Assembly (NCBI GenBank): GCA_003516865.1
Contig: DPBR01000030.1
Span: forward strand, 11,617 to 27,195
From: Oscillospiraceae bacterium
GTDB lineage: Bacteria; Bacillota; Clostridia; Oscillospirales; Ruminococcaceae
Length of the DNA: 15,579 nt
Reading direction: 5' to 3'
Numbering within the stretch: position 1 is the first letter of the stretch; each line of letters opens with the position of its first letter. The notes under the pieces are model-generated. The model saw only the letters and a list, made by a program, of their open reading frames with translations. It had not been told where the DNA came from and ran no database searches. Of this stretch, positions 8,004 through 14,288 are shown in pieces. The position numbers were made by a program, and so were the translations under genes.

Positions 8004-8630
8004 ATGGAGTTTGTAAGCGAGAGAACGGCGTTCACGATGCTGTCGGAAACGGTGGTTAAAGCGGGAGTGTCGCTTTTTAACGCGATTAAGTACATTTATA
8101 TGATAGCGGACAAGGATTTTTACAACATCAGCGTAAAGGATATCTTCAAAATTTCGCTTAAAAACATAACCGACACAACCTGCCTGTACAATACGGGAAT
8201 AAAGCTTGACAAAGAGCGCTGCAAGGAGATGAATTCGCCCGAATACGAGCGCGTTCTGTCGCTTATGGTGTATTCATTTGCGGTGAGGCTTCCGGAGCTT
8301 AAAAACGTGAAAATAAACAATCAGAGCCTAAACGACAAGCAGATTAAGTCGATTTTTGATATGGTTGTCGCGAAAGGCGCGGGGAATTACGACAACGTGA
8401 TTGTCGATGATTTCGAGGAAATCAGGCGAATGGTGAGGACGGGCAGACCCGTTCCCGCATATGACGCGGAGTGGTTCAAAAGCTATATTTACAGCTACGT
8501 TCCCGCGCTTACGGCGATTACGAACAAAAATATGTTCCTGCTCGGAAGCTGCGATATTCTTTTCACGCTGTTTTACAGCGGGCTTGAAGAGGAACTGAAG
8601 CGCGTGCTTTCGGGACTTGCCGCGGGATAA
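8004..8630 (+). CDS. Hypothetical protein, 208 residues
   Basis: I do not recognise this protein. It is a 208-residue mixed-charge protein without a signal peptide. Moderately hydrophobic stretches near 14-34 and 181-194 (NMFLLGSCDILFTLFY) are too interrupted to call clear membrane helices. The centre (60-140) is rich in Lys/Asp/Asn and looks soluble and helical. Two cysteines (around 61 and 71) are not arranged as a known metal motif. It is the first gene behind a near-consensus promoter, with AAGGAG 10 bases before the ATG, so it should be well expressed. It is followed 51 bases on by the SOD-like gene and then ahcY, probably in one transcript. The start is supported by the ribosome site and by the promoter lying entirely upstream. 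Confidence 0.7.
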   Translation: MEFVSERTAFTMLSETVVKAGVSLFNAIKYIYMIADKDFYNISVKDIFKISLKNITDTTCLYNTGIKLDKERCKEMNSPEYERVLSLMVYSFAVRLPELKNVKINNQSLNDKQIKSIFDMVVAKGAGNYDNVIVDDFEEIRRMVRTGRPVPAYDAEWFKSYIYSYVPALTAITNKNMFLLGSCDILFTLFYSGLEEELKRVLSGLAAG

Positions 8631-8655
8631 CGGAGAATAAGCCGAGTTATTCGGG

Positions 8656-8680
8656 AATATCATCTCAATGAGGTGATGTT
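8656..8680 (+). promoter_or_regulatory. Hairpin sequestering the ribosome binding site of the SOD-like gene
   Basis: Bases 8656-8666 pair with 8670-8680: an 11-bp uninterrupted stem (two G-U pairs in RNA) closed by an AAT loop. The Shine-Dalgarno GAGGTG (8670-8675) is wholly in the 3' arm, and the likely GTG start (8682) follows immediately. It is preceded by a second small inverted repeat, GAATAA/TTATTC (8635-8640/8647-8652). There is no T-run, so it is not an intrinsic terminator. Confidence 0.5.
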
Positions 8681-8681
8681 T

Positions 8682-9071
8682 GTGAATATGACAAAATACG
8701 CTTTTATGGAACAGGAGCGCGCCGTGCTTTACGCGGACATGAACAGCACGGACGGAAGCGGCGGGATAAACGGCGGAATTTTCGTGTTTAATCTGCCCGA
8801 GGGGCTTTATTTCGCGCTTGAGCTGTCGGGGCTGCCCGAAAACAGCGTTCTGCCGTTCCACGTTCACGAGGGTACGTTCTGCAAAAAAGCGGGCGAAAAA
8901 GCGATAATTTTGCCGGACGTAAGCTCGGACAGCCGCGGAAACGCGTCGATGCAGTTCTTTATCGACAATGCGCCGCTTTGGGAAATATCGGGAAAAGTCG
9001 TTATGCTTCACGAAAGCGTCGACGGTAAAGAACCCGAAATCGCCTGCGGAGTGCTGACAAGAATATTGTAA
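8682..9071 (+). CDS. Cu/Zn superoxide dismutase-like protein with degenerate metal site
   Basis: About 129 residues with the beta-barrel signatures of the SodC family: GLPENSVLPFHVHEG (50-64), LPDV..DSRGNA (78-88), GKVVMLHES (104-112) and the C-terminal IACGVL (120-125). H60, H62 and H110 correspond to three copper ligands of SOD1, and C67/C122 to its structural disulfide. The zinc loop is collapsed: only about ten residues separate C67 from LPDV, so the bridging histidine and the zinc histidines are absent, and the catalytic Arg three residues before the second Cys is Glu (E119). Dismutase activity is therefore doubtful; copper binding is possible. No signal peptide, so apparently cytoplasmic. 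Start chosen at GTG 8682 because GAGGTG (8670-8675) is 6 bases upstream. GTG 8673 and ATG 8676 lie inside that site, and ATG 8688 is an alternative. Lies between the 208-residue protein and ahcY. Confidence 0.7.
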   Translation: MNMTKYAFMEQERAVLYADMNSTDGSGGINGGIFVFNLPEGLYFALELSGLPENSVLPFHVHEGTFCKKAGEKAIILPDVSSDSRGNASMQFFIDNAPLWEISGKVVMLHESVDGKEPEIACGVLTRIL

Positions 9072-9093
9072 AACACTAAAGGAGAATAAAAAA

Positions 9094-10344
9094 ATGGGAA
9101 TATCGGAAATAAAAGACCCGAACCTTTGGGAATCGGGAAAACGCAAAATCGATTGGGTGAGGAGAAATATGCCGCTTCTGAACGGCATAGAGCGCGAGTT
9201 TTCGGAAACGAAGCCTTTCGCGGGGCTTAAAATCGCGCTCTCCGTTCATCTTGAAGCAAAAACGGCATATCTCTGCGAAGTAATGGCGGCAGGCGGCGCG
9301 GAAATGTATGTAACAGGCTCGAACCCGCTCTCAACGCAGGACGACGTTGCGGCGGCACTCGCGCACGAGGGGCTTTCCGTGTTCGCTTGGCACGGGACGA
9401 CCGAGGAGGAATATTTCTCGCATATCGGCAAGGTAATCGGCGCTGCGCCGAACATCATAATCGACGACGGCGGCGACCTCGTGAACTACATTCACGAAAA
9501 GCGTCCCGACCTTATTCCGAACGTTCTCGGCGGCTGCGAGGAAACGACGACGGGAATTCTGCGCTTAAAGGCGATGGACAAGGCGAAAGAGCTTAAATTC
9601 CCTATGGCGCTTGTAAACGACGCGGACTGCAAGCATCTTTTCGATAACCGCTACGGAACGGGACAATCCGTCTGGGACGGAATTAACCGCACAACAAACC
9701 TGATTGTCGCGGGAAAAGACGTTGTTGTCGCGGGATACGGCTGGTGCGGAAAAGGCACGGCAATGCGTGCGAAAGGACTCGGAGCGCGCGTTATCGTAAC
9801 GGAAATCGACCCGATTAAAGCTATGGAAGCGGTAATGGACGGATTTCGCGTTATGCCGATGAAAGAAGCCGCGAAAATCGGCGATTTCTTCGTGACGGTA
9901 ACGGGCTGCGCGGACGTAATCGGCGAAGAAGCGTTTATGAATATGAAAGACGGCGCTATTTGCTGCAACGCGGGTCATTTCGACGTTGAAGTGAATATGA
10001 AAAAGCTGCGTGAAATCGCGGTATCGCACTATGAAGCGCGGAATAATATCGAGGGCTACGCTCTCCCGAACGGAAAAACGATTTTCGTTATCGCTGAGGG
10101 ACGCCTTGTAAATCTTGCCGCGGGCGACGGACACCCCGCCGAAATTATGGATATGAGCTTCGCGATACAGGCTCTCTGCGCTGAATATATCGCGAAAAAC
10201 AAGGAAAAGCGAGCGCTCGGCGAAATGACGTTCAACGTGCCGCGCGAAATCGACGGTAAAGTCGCCGAGAGAAAGCTTCTTTCGTGGGGAATTTCGATAG
10301 ACAAGCTTACGGAAGAACAGGAAAAATACCTCGGAAGCAAATAA
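9094..10344 (+). CDS. ahcY: Adenosylhomocysteinase, short archaeal/Thermotoga-type (possibly S-inosylhomocysteine hydrolase)
   Basis: A 416-residue NAD+-dependent hydrolase that splits S-adenosylhomocysteine (or its inosyl analogue) into homocysteine and nucleoside, relieving inhibition of methyltransferases. Substrate domain: HLEAKTA (52-58), DDGGDL (124-129), CEETTTG (148-154), VNDADCKHLFDN (174-185). NAD domain: GYGWCGKG (214-221) and E237 for ribose binding. NAGHFDVE (292-299) and GHP (346-348) complete the active site. The C-terminus stops shortly after LSWGISIDKLT and lacks the PDHYRY tail of the long bacterial/eukaryotic enzymes, placing it in the short clade. The adenine-contact motif HMT(V/I)(E/Q)TA reads HLEAKTA, i.e. 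Lys56 at the Glu/Gln position, which may change base preference. AAAGGAG lies 9 bases before the ATG. Follows the SOD-like gene by 22 bases; punA lies further downstream. Confidence 0.92.
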   Translation: MGISEIKDPNLWESGKRKIDWVRRNMPLLNGIEREFSETKPFAGLKIALSVHLEAKTAYLCEVMAAGGAEMYVTGSNPLSTQDDVAAALAHEGLSVFAWHGTTEEEYFSHIGKVIGAAPNIIIDDGGDLVNYIHEKRPDLIPNVLGGCEETTTGILRLKAMDKAKELKFPMALVNDADCKHLFDNRYGTGQSVWDGINRTTNLIVAGKDVVVAGYGWCGKGTAMRAKGLGARVIVTEIDPIKAMEAVMDGFRVMPMKEAAKIGDFFVTVTGCADVIGEEAFMNMKDGAICCNAGHFDVEVNMKKLREIAVSHYEARNNIEGYALPNGKTIFVIAEGRLVNLAAGDGHPAEIMDMSFAIQALCAEYIAKNKEKRALGEMTFNVPREIDGKVAERKLLSWGISIDKLTEEQEKYLGSK

Positions 10345-10373
10345 AAAGCTGAAGCGAAAGGAACAGACGGCTT

Positions 10374-11048
10374 ATGTTCAATATACTTGTCGCGGACGAC
10401 GTGGCGAATATTCGCAGACTGTATGAATATACGCTTGAAAAGAACGGATTTAAGGTGTATTCAGCCGAAAACGGCGAAGCGGCGCTCGATATTATCGAAA
10501 AACAGCACATCGACCTTGCGATACTGGACGTAATGATGCCGAAAAAAGACGGCTACGAGGTGCTGAAAACGCTGCGCGAAAGCGGTTCAAATCTGCCTGT
10601 TCTGATAATAACGGCAAAAGACGCGGCAGAAGATTTGAGGAGAGGTTTTGTTCTCGGCACGGACGATTATATGACAAAGCCTGTCGATGAAATGGAGATG
10701 ATTTTGCGGATTAAGGCGCTGCTGCGCAGGAGCAAAATCGCCGAGGAACAGAAAATCGTTGTCGGAAACACCGAGCTTATTTACGATTCTTTTACGGTAA
10801 AATTCTCGGGACAGCCCGTTATTTTGCCCAAAAAAGAGTTTCAGATTTTGTTCAAACTGCTGTCGTTTCCCGGAAAAACATTCACGCGCGCCGCGATTAT
10901 GGAGGAATTCTGGGAAATGGATTCCGACAGCGAAGCGCGGACGGTTGACGTGCATATAAACCGCCTCAGAGAGCGGTTTCGCGACAATCCTGACTTTGAA
11001 ATCCTGACGGTTCGCGGACTTGGGTATAAGGCGGAGATAAAAACGTGA
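10374..11048 (+). CDS. OmpR/PhoB-family two-component response regulator
   Basis: A 224-residue cytoplasmic transcription factor. The receiver domain (1-~118) has D8/D9, phospho-acceptor D52 (LAILDVMMP), T80 and K102 (YMTKP), all intact. The C-terminal winged helix (about 128-222) has the usual TR..IMEEFW, RTVDVHINRLRERF and VRGLGYK segments. Its stop overlaps the start of the histidine kinase by one base (TGATG), so the two are translationally coupled and form a cognate pair. The ribosome site AAAGGAA (10357-10363) is 10 bases from the ATG. It lies 29 bases after ahcY with no evident promoter or terminator, so it may be co-transcribed with ahcY. The target genes are unknown. Confidence 0.93.
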   Translation: MFNILVADDVANIRRLYEYTLEKNGFKVYSAENGEAALDIIEKQHIDLAILDVMMPKKDGYEVLKTLRESGSNLPVLIITAKDAAEDLRRGFVLGTDDYMTKPVDEMEMILRIKALLRRSKIAEEQKIVVGNTELIYDSFTVKFSGQPVILPKKEFQILFKLLSFPGKTFTRAAIMEEFWEMDSDSEARTVDVHINRLRERFRDNPDFEILTVRGLGYKAEIKT

Positions 11049-12139
11049 TGAAAAAGCTCACCGAACAACTGAAAAAGCTCGGAAGGTGGATTGCAAAGCC
11101 GTTTTCGCGCGTAAACCGCCTTGGAATAAAGCTGATGATTCTGACGCTTATCATAATCGTTTCCTCGGAAATTCTCAGCTTTACGGCAACCCTCGTAATC
11201 GGCTTTCTCAAAGGCGGAACGACGGACACGGACGCGATTATCGGTCCTATAATCGCCTCGGCGATAATCGGCGGAATGCTTGCATTCGCGATAGGAAACG
11301 CGGTTCTGAAGCCTCTCTCAAATCTTACGAAAGCGACGAAGCGCGTCACGAACGGCGATTTTACTGTAAAGCTGGAGATGGATTTTCTGACGCGGCACAC
11401 CGTGAAACAGCTTCGCGAACTGATTGACGACTTTAACAAAATGACCGAGGAACTGCGCGCGACAGAGCTTTTCCGAAAGGATTTTATCGGAAATTTCTCG
11501 CACGAATTCAAAACGCCGCTCGCGTCGATAAGGGGATTTGCGCGGCAGCTTTGCGAGGACGATTTGAGTGAAGAGCGCCGAAAGGAATTTGCGAAAATAA
11601 TTCTCGAAGAAACGGAGTATCTGTCGGAGCTTTCGGCGAACACGCAGCTCCTCACGAACCTCGAAAACCGCGATATAATCACGGATAAAACCAAGTTTTC
11701 GCTGGACGAGCAGCTTCGTCACTGTATGCTGAGATTAGAGCCGCAGTGGTCGTCGAAGAACATCGAGATTGATATGAGCGAGCTTGAAGCGGTCGATTAT
11801 TACTGGAACGAGCAGCTTTTGGCTCATATCTGGAACAATCTGTTCGACAATGCCGTGAAATTCACGGAAAACGGCGGCGCAATCAGCGTTTCGTGCAAAA
11901 AAAGCAGCGATGATATCACGGTTTCGGTAAAAGACAGCGGCTGCGGGATACCAAAGGAAGCGCTCCCGCACATTTTCGAGAAATTCTATCAGGCGGACGC
12001 TTCGCACGCGTCGCGTGGCAACGGCTTGGGGCTGCCGCTCGCGCAAAAAATCGCGGAACTCTGCGGCGGCGGGATAACGGTTGAAAGCGAGCCGGGCGAA
12101 GGCTCGGTTTTCACGGTAACGCTGAAAGCCGATTGCTGA
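11048..12139 (+). CDS. Membrane sensor histidine kinase with minimal extracellular loop
   Basis: A 363-residue kinase (counting from ATG 11048; a GTG three bases earlier is in frame). Two membrane helices (about 28-54 and 63-86) are separated by only some eight residues (GGTTDTDA), so there is no extracellular sensor domain. A HAMP linker (about 87-140) leads to the HisKA domain with FSHEFKTPLASI, phospho-acceptor H152, and a complete ATPase domain: N-box around N264 (NNLFDNAVKF), DSGCG (296-300), IFEKFYQ and GNGLGL (324-329). All catalytic boxes are intact. The start is chosen from the TGATG overlap with the regulator gene. Such short-loop kinases usually sense through the membrane or via partner proteins; the signal here is unknown. 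Its stop overlaps the ribosome site of punA. Confidence 0.93.
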   Translation: MKKLTEQLKKLGRWIAKPFSRVNRLGIKLMILTLIIIVSSEILSFTATLVIGFLKGGTTDTDAIIGPIIASAIIGGMLAFAIGNAVLKPLSNLTKATKRVTNGDFTVKLEMDFLTRHTVKQLRELIDDFNKMTEELRATELFRKDFIGNFSHEFKTPLASIRGFARQLCEDDLSEERRKEFAKIILEETEYLSELSANTQLLTNLENRDIITDKTKFSLDEQLRHCMLRLEPQWSSKNIEIDMSELEAVDYYWNEQLLAHIWNNLFDNAVKFTENGGAISVSCKKSSDDITVSVKDSGCGIPKEALPHIFEKFYQADASHASRGNGLGLPLAQKIAELCGGGITVESEPGEGSVFTVTLKADC

Positions 12140-12151
12140 AAGGAGAAAATT

Positions 12152-12985
12152 ATGAACGAAATTTACGGAAAGCTTATGAACTGCCTTGAGCAGGTTAACA
12201 AAAAAATCACATTCAAGCCCGAACTCGCGCTTGTTCTGGGTTCGGGACTGGGCGATTTCTGCGATACTCTCGATATTCGTGAAACGCTTGATTACGCGGA
12301 AATCGAGGGTTTTCCGAGAAGTACGGTCGCGGGACACAAGGGAAGATTTGTGTTCGGATACTGCGGAAAAACGCCGATTGTTTGTATGCAGGGCAGAGTG
12401 CATTATTACGAGGGATATTCGGTTTCGGACGCGGTTTTGCCGATAAGACTGATGAAGCTTCTCGGTGCGAAAACGCTGTTTCTTACAAACGCGGCGGGCG
12501 GAATTAATCCGACGTTCAAGGCGGGCGATTTTATGCTAATCGGCGACCATATAATCTACAACGTGCCCTCGCCGCTTATCGGCGCAAATATCGATGAACT
12601 GGGAGTTCGTTTCCCCGATATGAGCGAAGTGTATTCAAAACGGCTGAGAAAGCTTGCCGAAGAAGCGGCGGCAGAAGCGGGCGTGCCGCTGAAAACCGGC
12701 ATTTATATCCAAACCTCCGGTCCGAACTACGAAACGCCCGCGGAAATCCGCGCGTTCGGAAGAATGGGCGCGGACGCCGTGGGAATGTCAACGGCGGTTG
12801 AAGCCGTTGCGGCGCGTCACTGCGGAATGGAGATTGTCGGGATATCCTGCATTTCAAACCTCGCGGCGGGAATTTCACCCGAAAAACTCTCGCACAAAGA
12901 GGTTCAGGAAACAGCCGACAAGGCTGCGCCGATGTTCAGGAAGCTTGTAACAAACACAATTGCAAAGATATCGGAAAACGGGTAA
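12152..12985 (+). CDS. punA: Purine-nucleoside phosphorylase, trimeric 6-oxopurine type
   Basis: A 277-residue trimeric-class phosphorylase that splits inosine, guanosine and deoxy forms with phosphate into base and (deoxy)ribose-1-phosphate. Visible active-site residues: GSGLG (30-34, phosphate loop), H62 (AGHKG), H84-Y86 (GRVHYYEGY), N113-A114 (TNAAGG), E194 (GPNYETPAE), M212 (VGMSTAVE) and N236 (ISNLAAGIS). Glu plus Asn at the base site is the pattern of enzymes specific for 6-oxopurines; methylthioadenosine phosphorylases carry Asp instead of the Asn. So inosine and guanosine, not adenosine, should be substrates. AAAGGAG is 6 bases before the ATG and overlaps the kinase stop, so it is co-transcribed with the two-component system. 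Together with ahcY it would form a nucleoside-recycling pair. Confidence 0.94.
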   Translation: MNEIYGKLMNCLEQVNKKITFKPELALVLGSGLGDFCDTLDIRETLDYAEIEGFPRSTVAGHKGRFVFGYCGKTPIVCMQGRVHYYEGYSVSDAVLPIRLMKLLGAKTLFLTNAAGGINPTFKAGDFMLIGDHIIYNVPSPLIGANIDELGVRFPDMSEVYSKRLRKLAEEAAAEAGVPLKTGIYIQTSGPNYETPAEIRAFGRMGADAVGMSTAVEAVAARHCGMEIVGISCISNLAAGISPEKLSHKEVQETADKAAPMFRKLVTNTIAKISENG

Positions 12986-13004
12986 ATCCGAGAATTTAAT
13001 CTCC

Positions 13005-13033
13005 TTGACAAACCGAATTTATTCTGATAAAAT
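13005..13033 (+). promoter_or_regulatory. Strong sigma-A promoter for the dockerin protein unit
   Basis: -35 TTGACA (13005-13010, perfect), a 17-base spacer, and -10 TAAAAT (13028-13033). It lies 20 bases after the punA stop; no convincing terminator separates them (only a GAGA/TCTC 4-bp stem). GAGGTG (13058-13063) precedes the ATG at 13069 by 5 bases. Confidence 0.8.
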
Positions 13034-13068
13034 GAGGATAGGGAAAATATATATTTCGAGGTGTTTTT

Positions 13069-14118
13069 ATGAAAATAAAGCATAGAATAATAAGTGCGAT
13101 TTCCGCGGCGGCAGCGGCTTTTTCGCTGATGTCGGCGACAGGCTTCGCGCAGAATTTAAAATACGACGTAAACGGCGACGGATTCGTCAATTCAATAGAC
13201 GCTCTTTACGTTCTGAAGGAATGTGTAAAATCGAACACAGACCCCGCGCTCGACGCAAACGGCGACGGATTCGTCAATGTTAACGACGCGCTTTTAATCT
13301 TGAAATATACCGTTGGTTTAATCAAGGACGATGCTCCCGAAGCTCCCGCAAAGCAGAACGGCGAGAGTATTCTTGACAATTACGAGGTCAAGTGGGCGTA
13401 CAACACGCTTACGGACAAGCAGAAAAAAGCGTATAAAGCGCTCTGCAATGGTATTCTGGAATGTGAAGCGAAAATCGACCTTTCCGACTGCGAAATAACG
13501 AAATCCGATTATGACAAAACTTTTGCCGCAATGCGCGCGGACAATCCCCACCTCATTTCCACAAACGGCGCGGCGTCATATATGTTATCATCGGATAACA
13601 CTATTTCGTACTTCAAATACAGCTATAATTTAACCGCAGCGCAATGCAAATCGACAATGAATACCATCGAGAAAACCACCGCCGATGTAATTGAAGAAGC
13701 GAAAACGCTGTCAAGCGATTACGAAAAGGCGGAGCTTTTCCACGATTGGATAATCAACAGAACGGATTACATAGCCAACGGCGAAAAATACACATGGCGA
13801 ATGGACGGACCGATTATATACAGGAAATCGGTCTGCGAGGGCTATTCAAAGGCGTTTTCACATCTGTGCCAGTCCGTTGGAATTGAGTGCATCTGCATTT
13901 CCGGCACGGGAAACGGCGGTCCGCATATGTGGAATATGGTTAAAATCGACGGCGAGTGGTATCACGCAGACGTGACGTGGGACGACCCGATTTCGTGGGA
14001 CGGCAGCGCCATTCTGAGATACGATTATTTCCTGATAAGCGAGAGCGATATCAAGCAGGACCACACCATAAACAGCGAGATTAAACGACCCACGGCGGCT
14101 TACGCCTACGGAGAATAA
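13069..14118 (+). CDS. Secreted protein with N-terminal type I dockerin and transglutaminase-like domain
   Basis: A 349-residue exported protein. Residues 1-27 are a signal peptide (KIKHR, alanine-rich core, GFA before the likely cut). Residues 33-83 are a type I dockerin with two calcium loops, D33-N35-D37-N41-D44 and D62-N64-D66-N70-D73, each followed by a helix, so it should dock on a cohesin of a cellulosome-like or cell-surface scaffold. After a linker (88-100) comes an uncharacterised helical region (~101-215). The C-terminal transglutaminase-like (papain-fold) domain has C256 (SVCEGYSKAF), H286 (GPHMWNMV) and D301 (YHADVTWDD) as a complete triad. Such domains in clostridia are usually proteases or peptide-modifying enzymes rather than cross-linkers; the substrate is unknown. 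Dockerins are more often C-terminal, so the order is noteworthy. It has its own strong promoter, and a small membrane-protein gene follows 10 bases on. Confidence 0.9.
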   Translation: MKIKHRIISAISAAAAAFSLMSATGFAQNLKYDVNGDGFVNSIDALYVLKECVKSNTDPALDANGDGFVNVNDALLILKYTVGLIKDDAPEAPAKQNGESILDNYEVKWAYNTLTDKQKKAYKALCNGILECEAKIDLSDCEITKSDYDKTFAAMRADNPHLISTNGAASYMLSSDNTISYFKYSYNLTAAQCKSTMNTIEKTTADVIEEAKTLSSDYEKAELFHDWIINRTDYIANGEKYTWRMDGPIIYRKSVCEGYSKAFSHLCQSVGIECICISGTGNGGPHMWNMVKIDGEWYHADVTWDDPISWDGSAILRYDYFLISESDIKQDHTINSEIKRPTAAYAYGE

Positions 14119-14128
14119 AGGAGAGCTT

Positions 14129-14260
14129 ATGGCAAAGCGGTTTGACAACAAGAAAAACGACAAAAAGCTTGAACGCACGATTATGAGGAACTGGATAATT
14201 CTCGGAGTTACGGCAGTGCTGATTGTCGTGCTTGTCGTGTACTCACAAGCGGCGGCGTAA
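14129..14260 (+). CDS. 43-residue single-pass membrane protein
   Basis: A small gene with a strong ribosome site (AAAGGAG, 14117-14123, overlapping the previous stop) 5 bases before its ATG. The product has a highly charged, lysine/asparagine-rich N-terminus (1-21, MAKRFDNKKNDKKLERT then IMRN) and one hydrophobic helix (about 22-38, WIILGVTAVLIVVLVVY). A short SQAAA tail follows. The positive-inside rule predicts the charged end in the cytoplasm. I do not recognise a family. It is squeezed between the dockerin protein gene and fabV with 10- and 28-base gaps, so it is probably in the same transcript as both. It could be a small regulatory or scaffold protein of the membrane; the function is unknown. 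Confidence 0.7.
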   Translation: MAKRFDNKKNDKKLERTIMRNWIILGVTAVLIVVLVVYSQAAA

Positions 14261-14288
14261 GCTTAGATAATACACAAGGAGAAAAACA

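Noticed and set aside
8656..8680. Intrinsic terminator between the 208-residue gene and the SOD-like gene
   Set aside because: The stem is not followed by a T-run and contains the next gene's ribosome site.
8328..9188. 286-codon minus-strand frame spanning three plus-strand genes
   Set aside because: It crosses gene boundaries and intergenic DNA, is Arg/His/Phe-rich in shadow-frame style, and has no motif; the plus-strand genes have clear families or signals.
12986..13004. Terminator after punA
   Set aside because: Only a 4-bp GAGA/TCTC stem without a T-tract is present before the next promoter.
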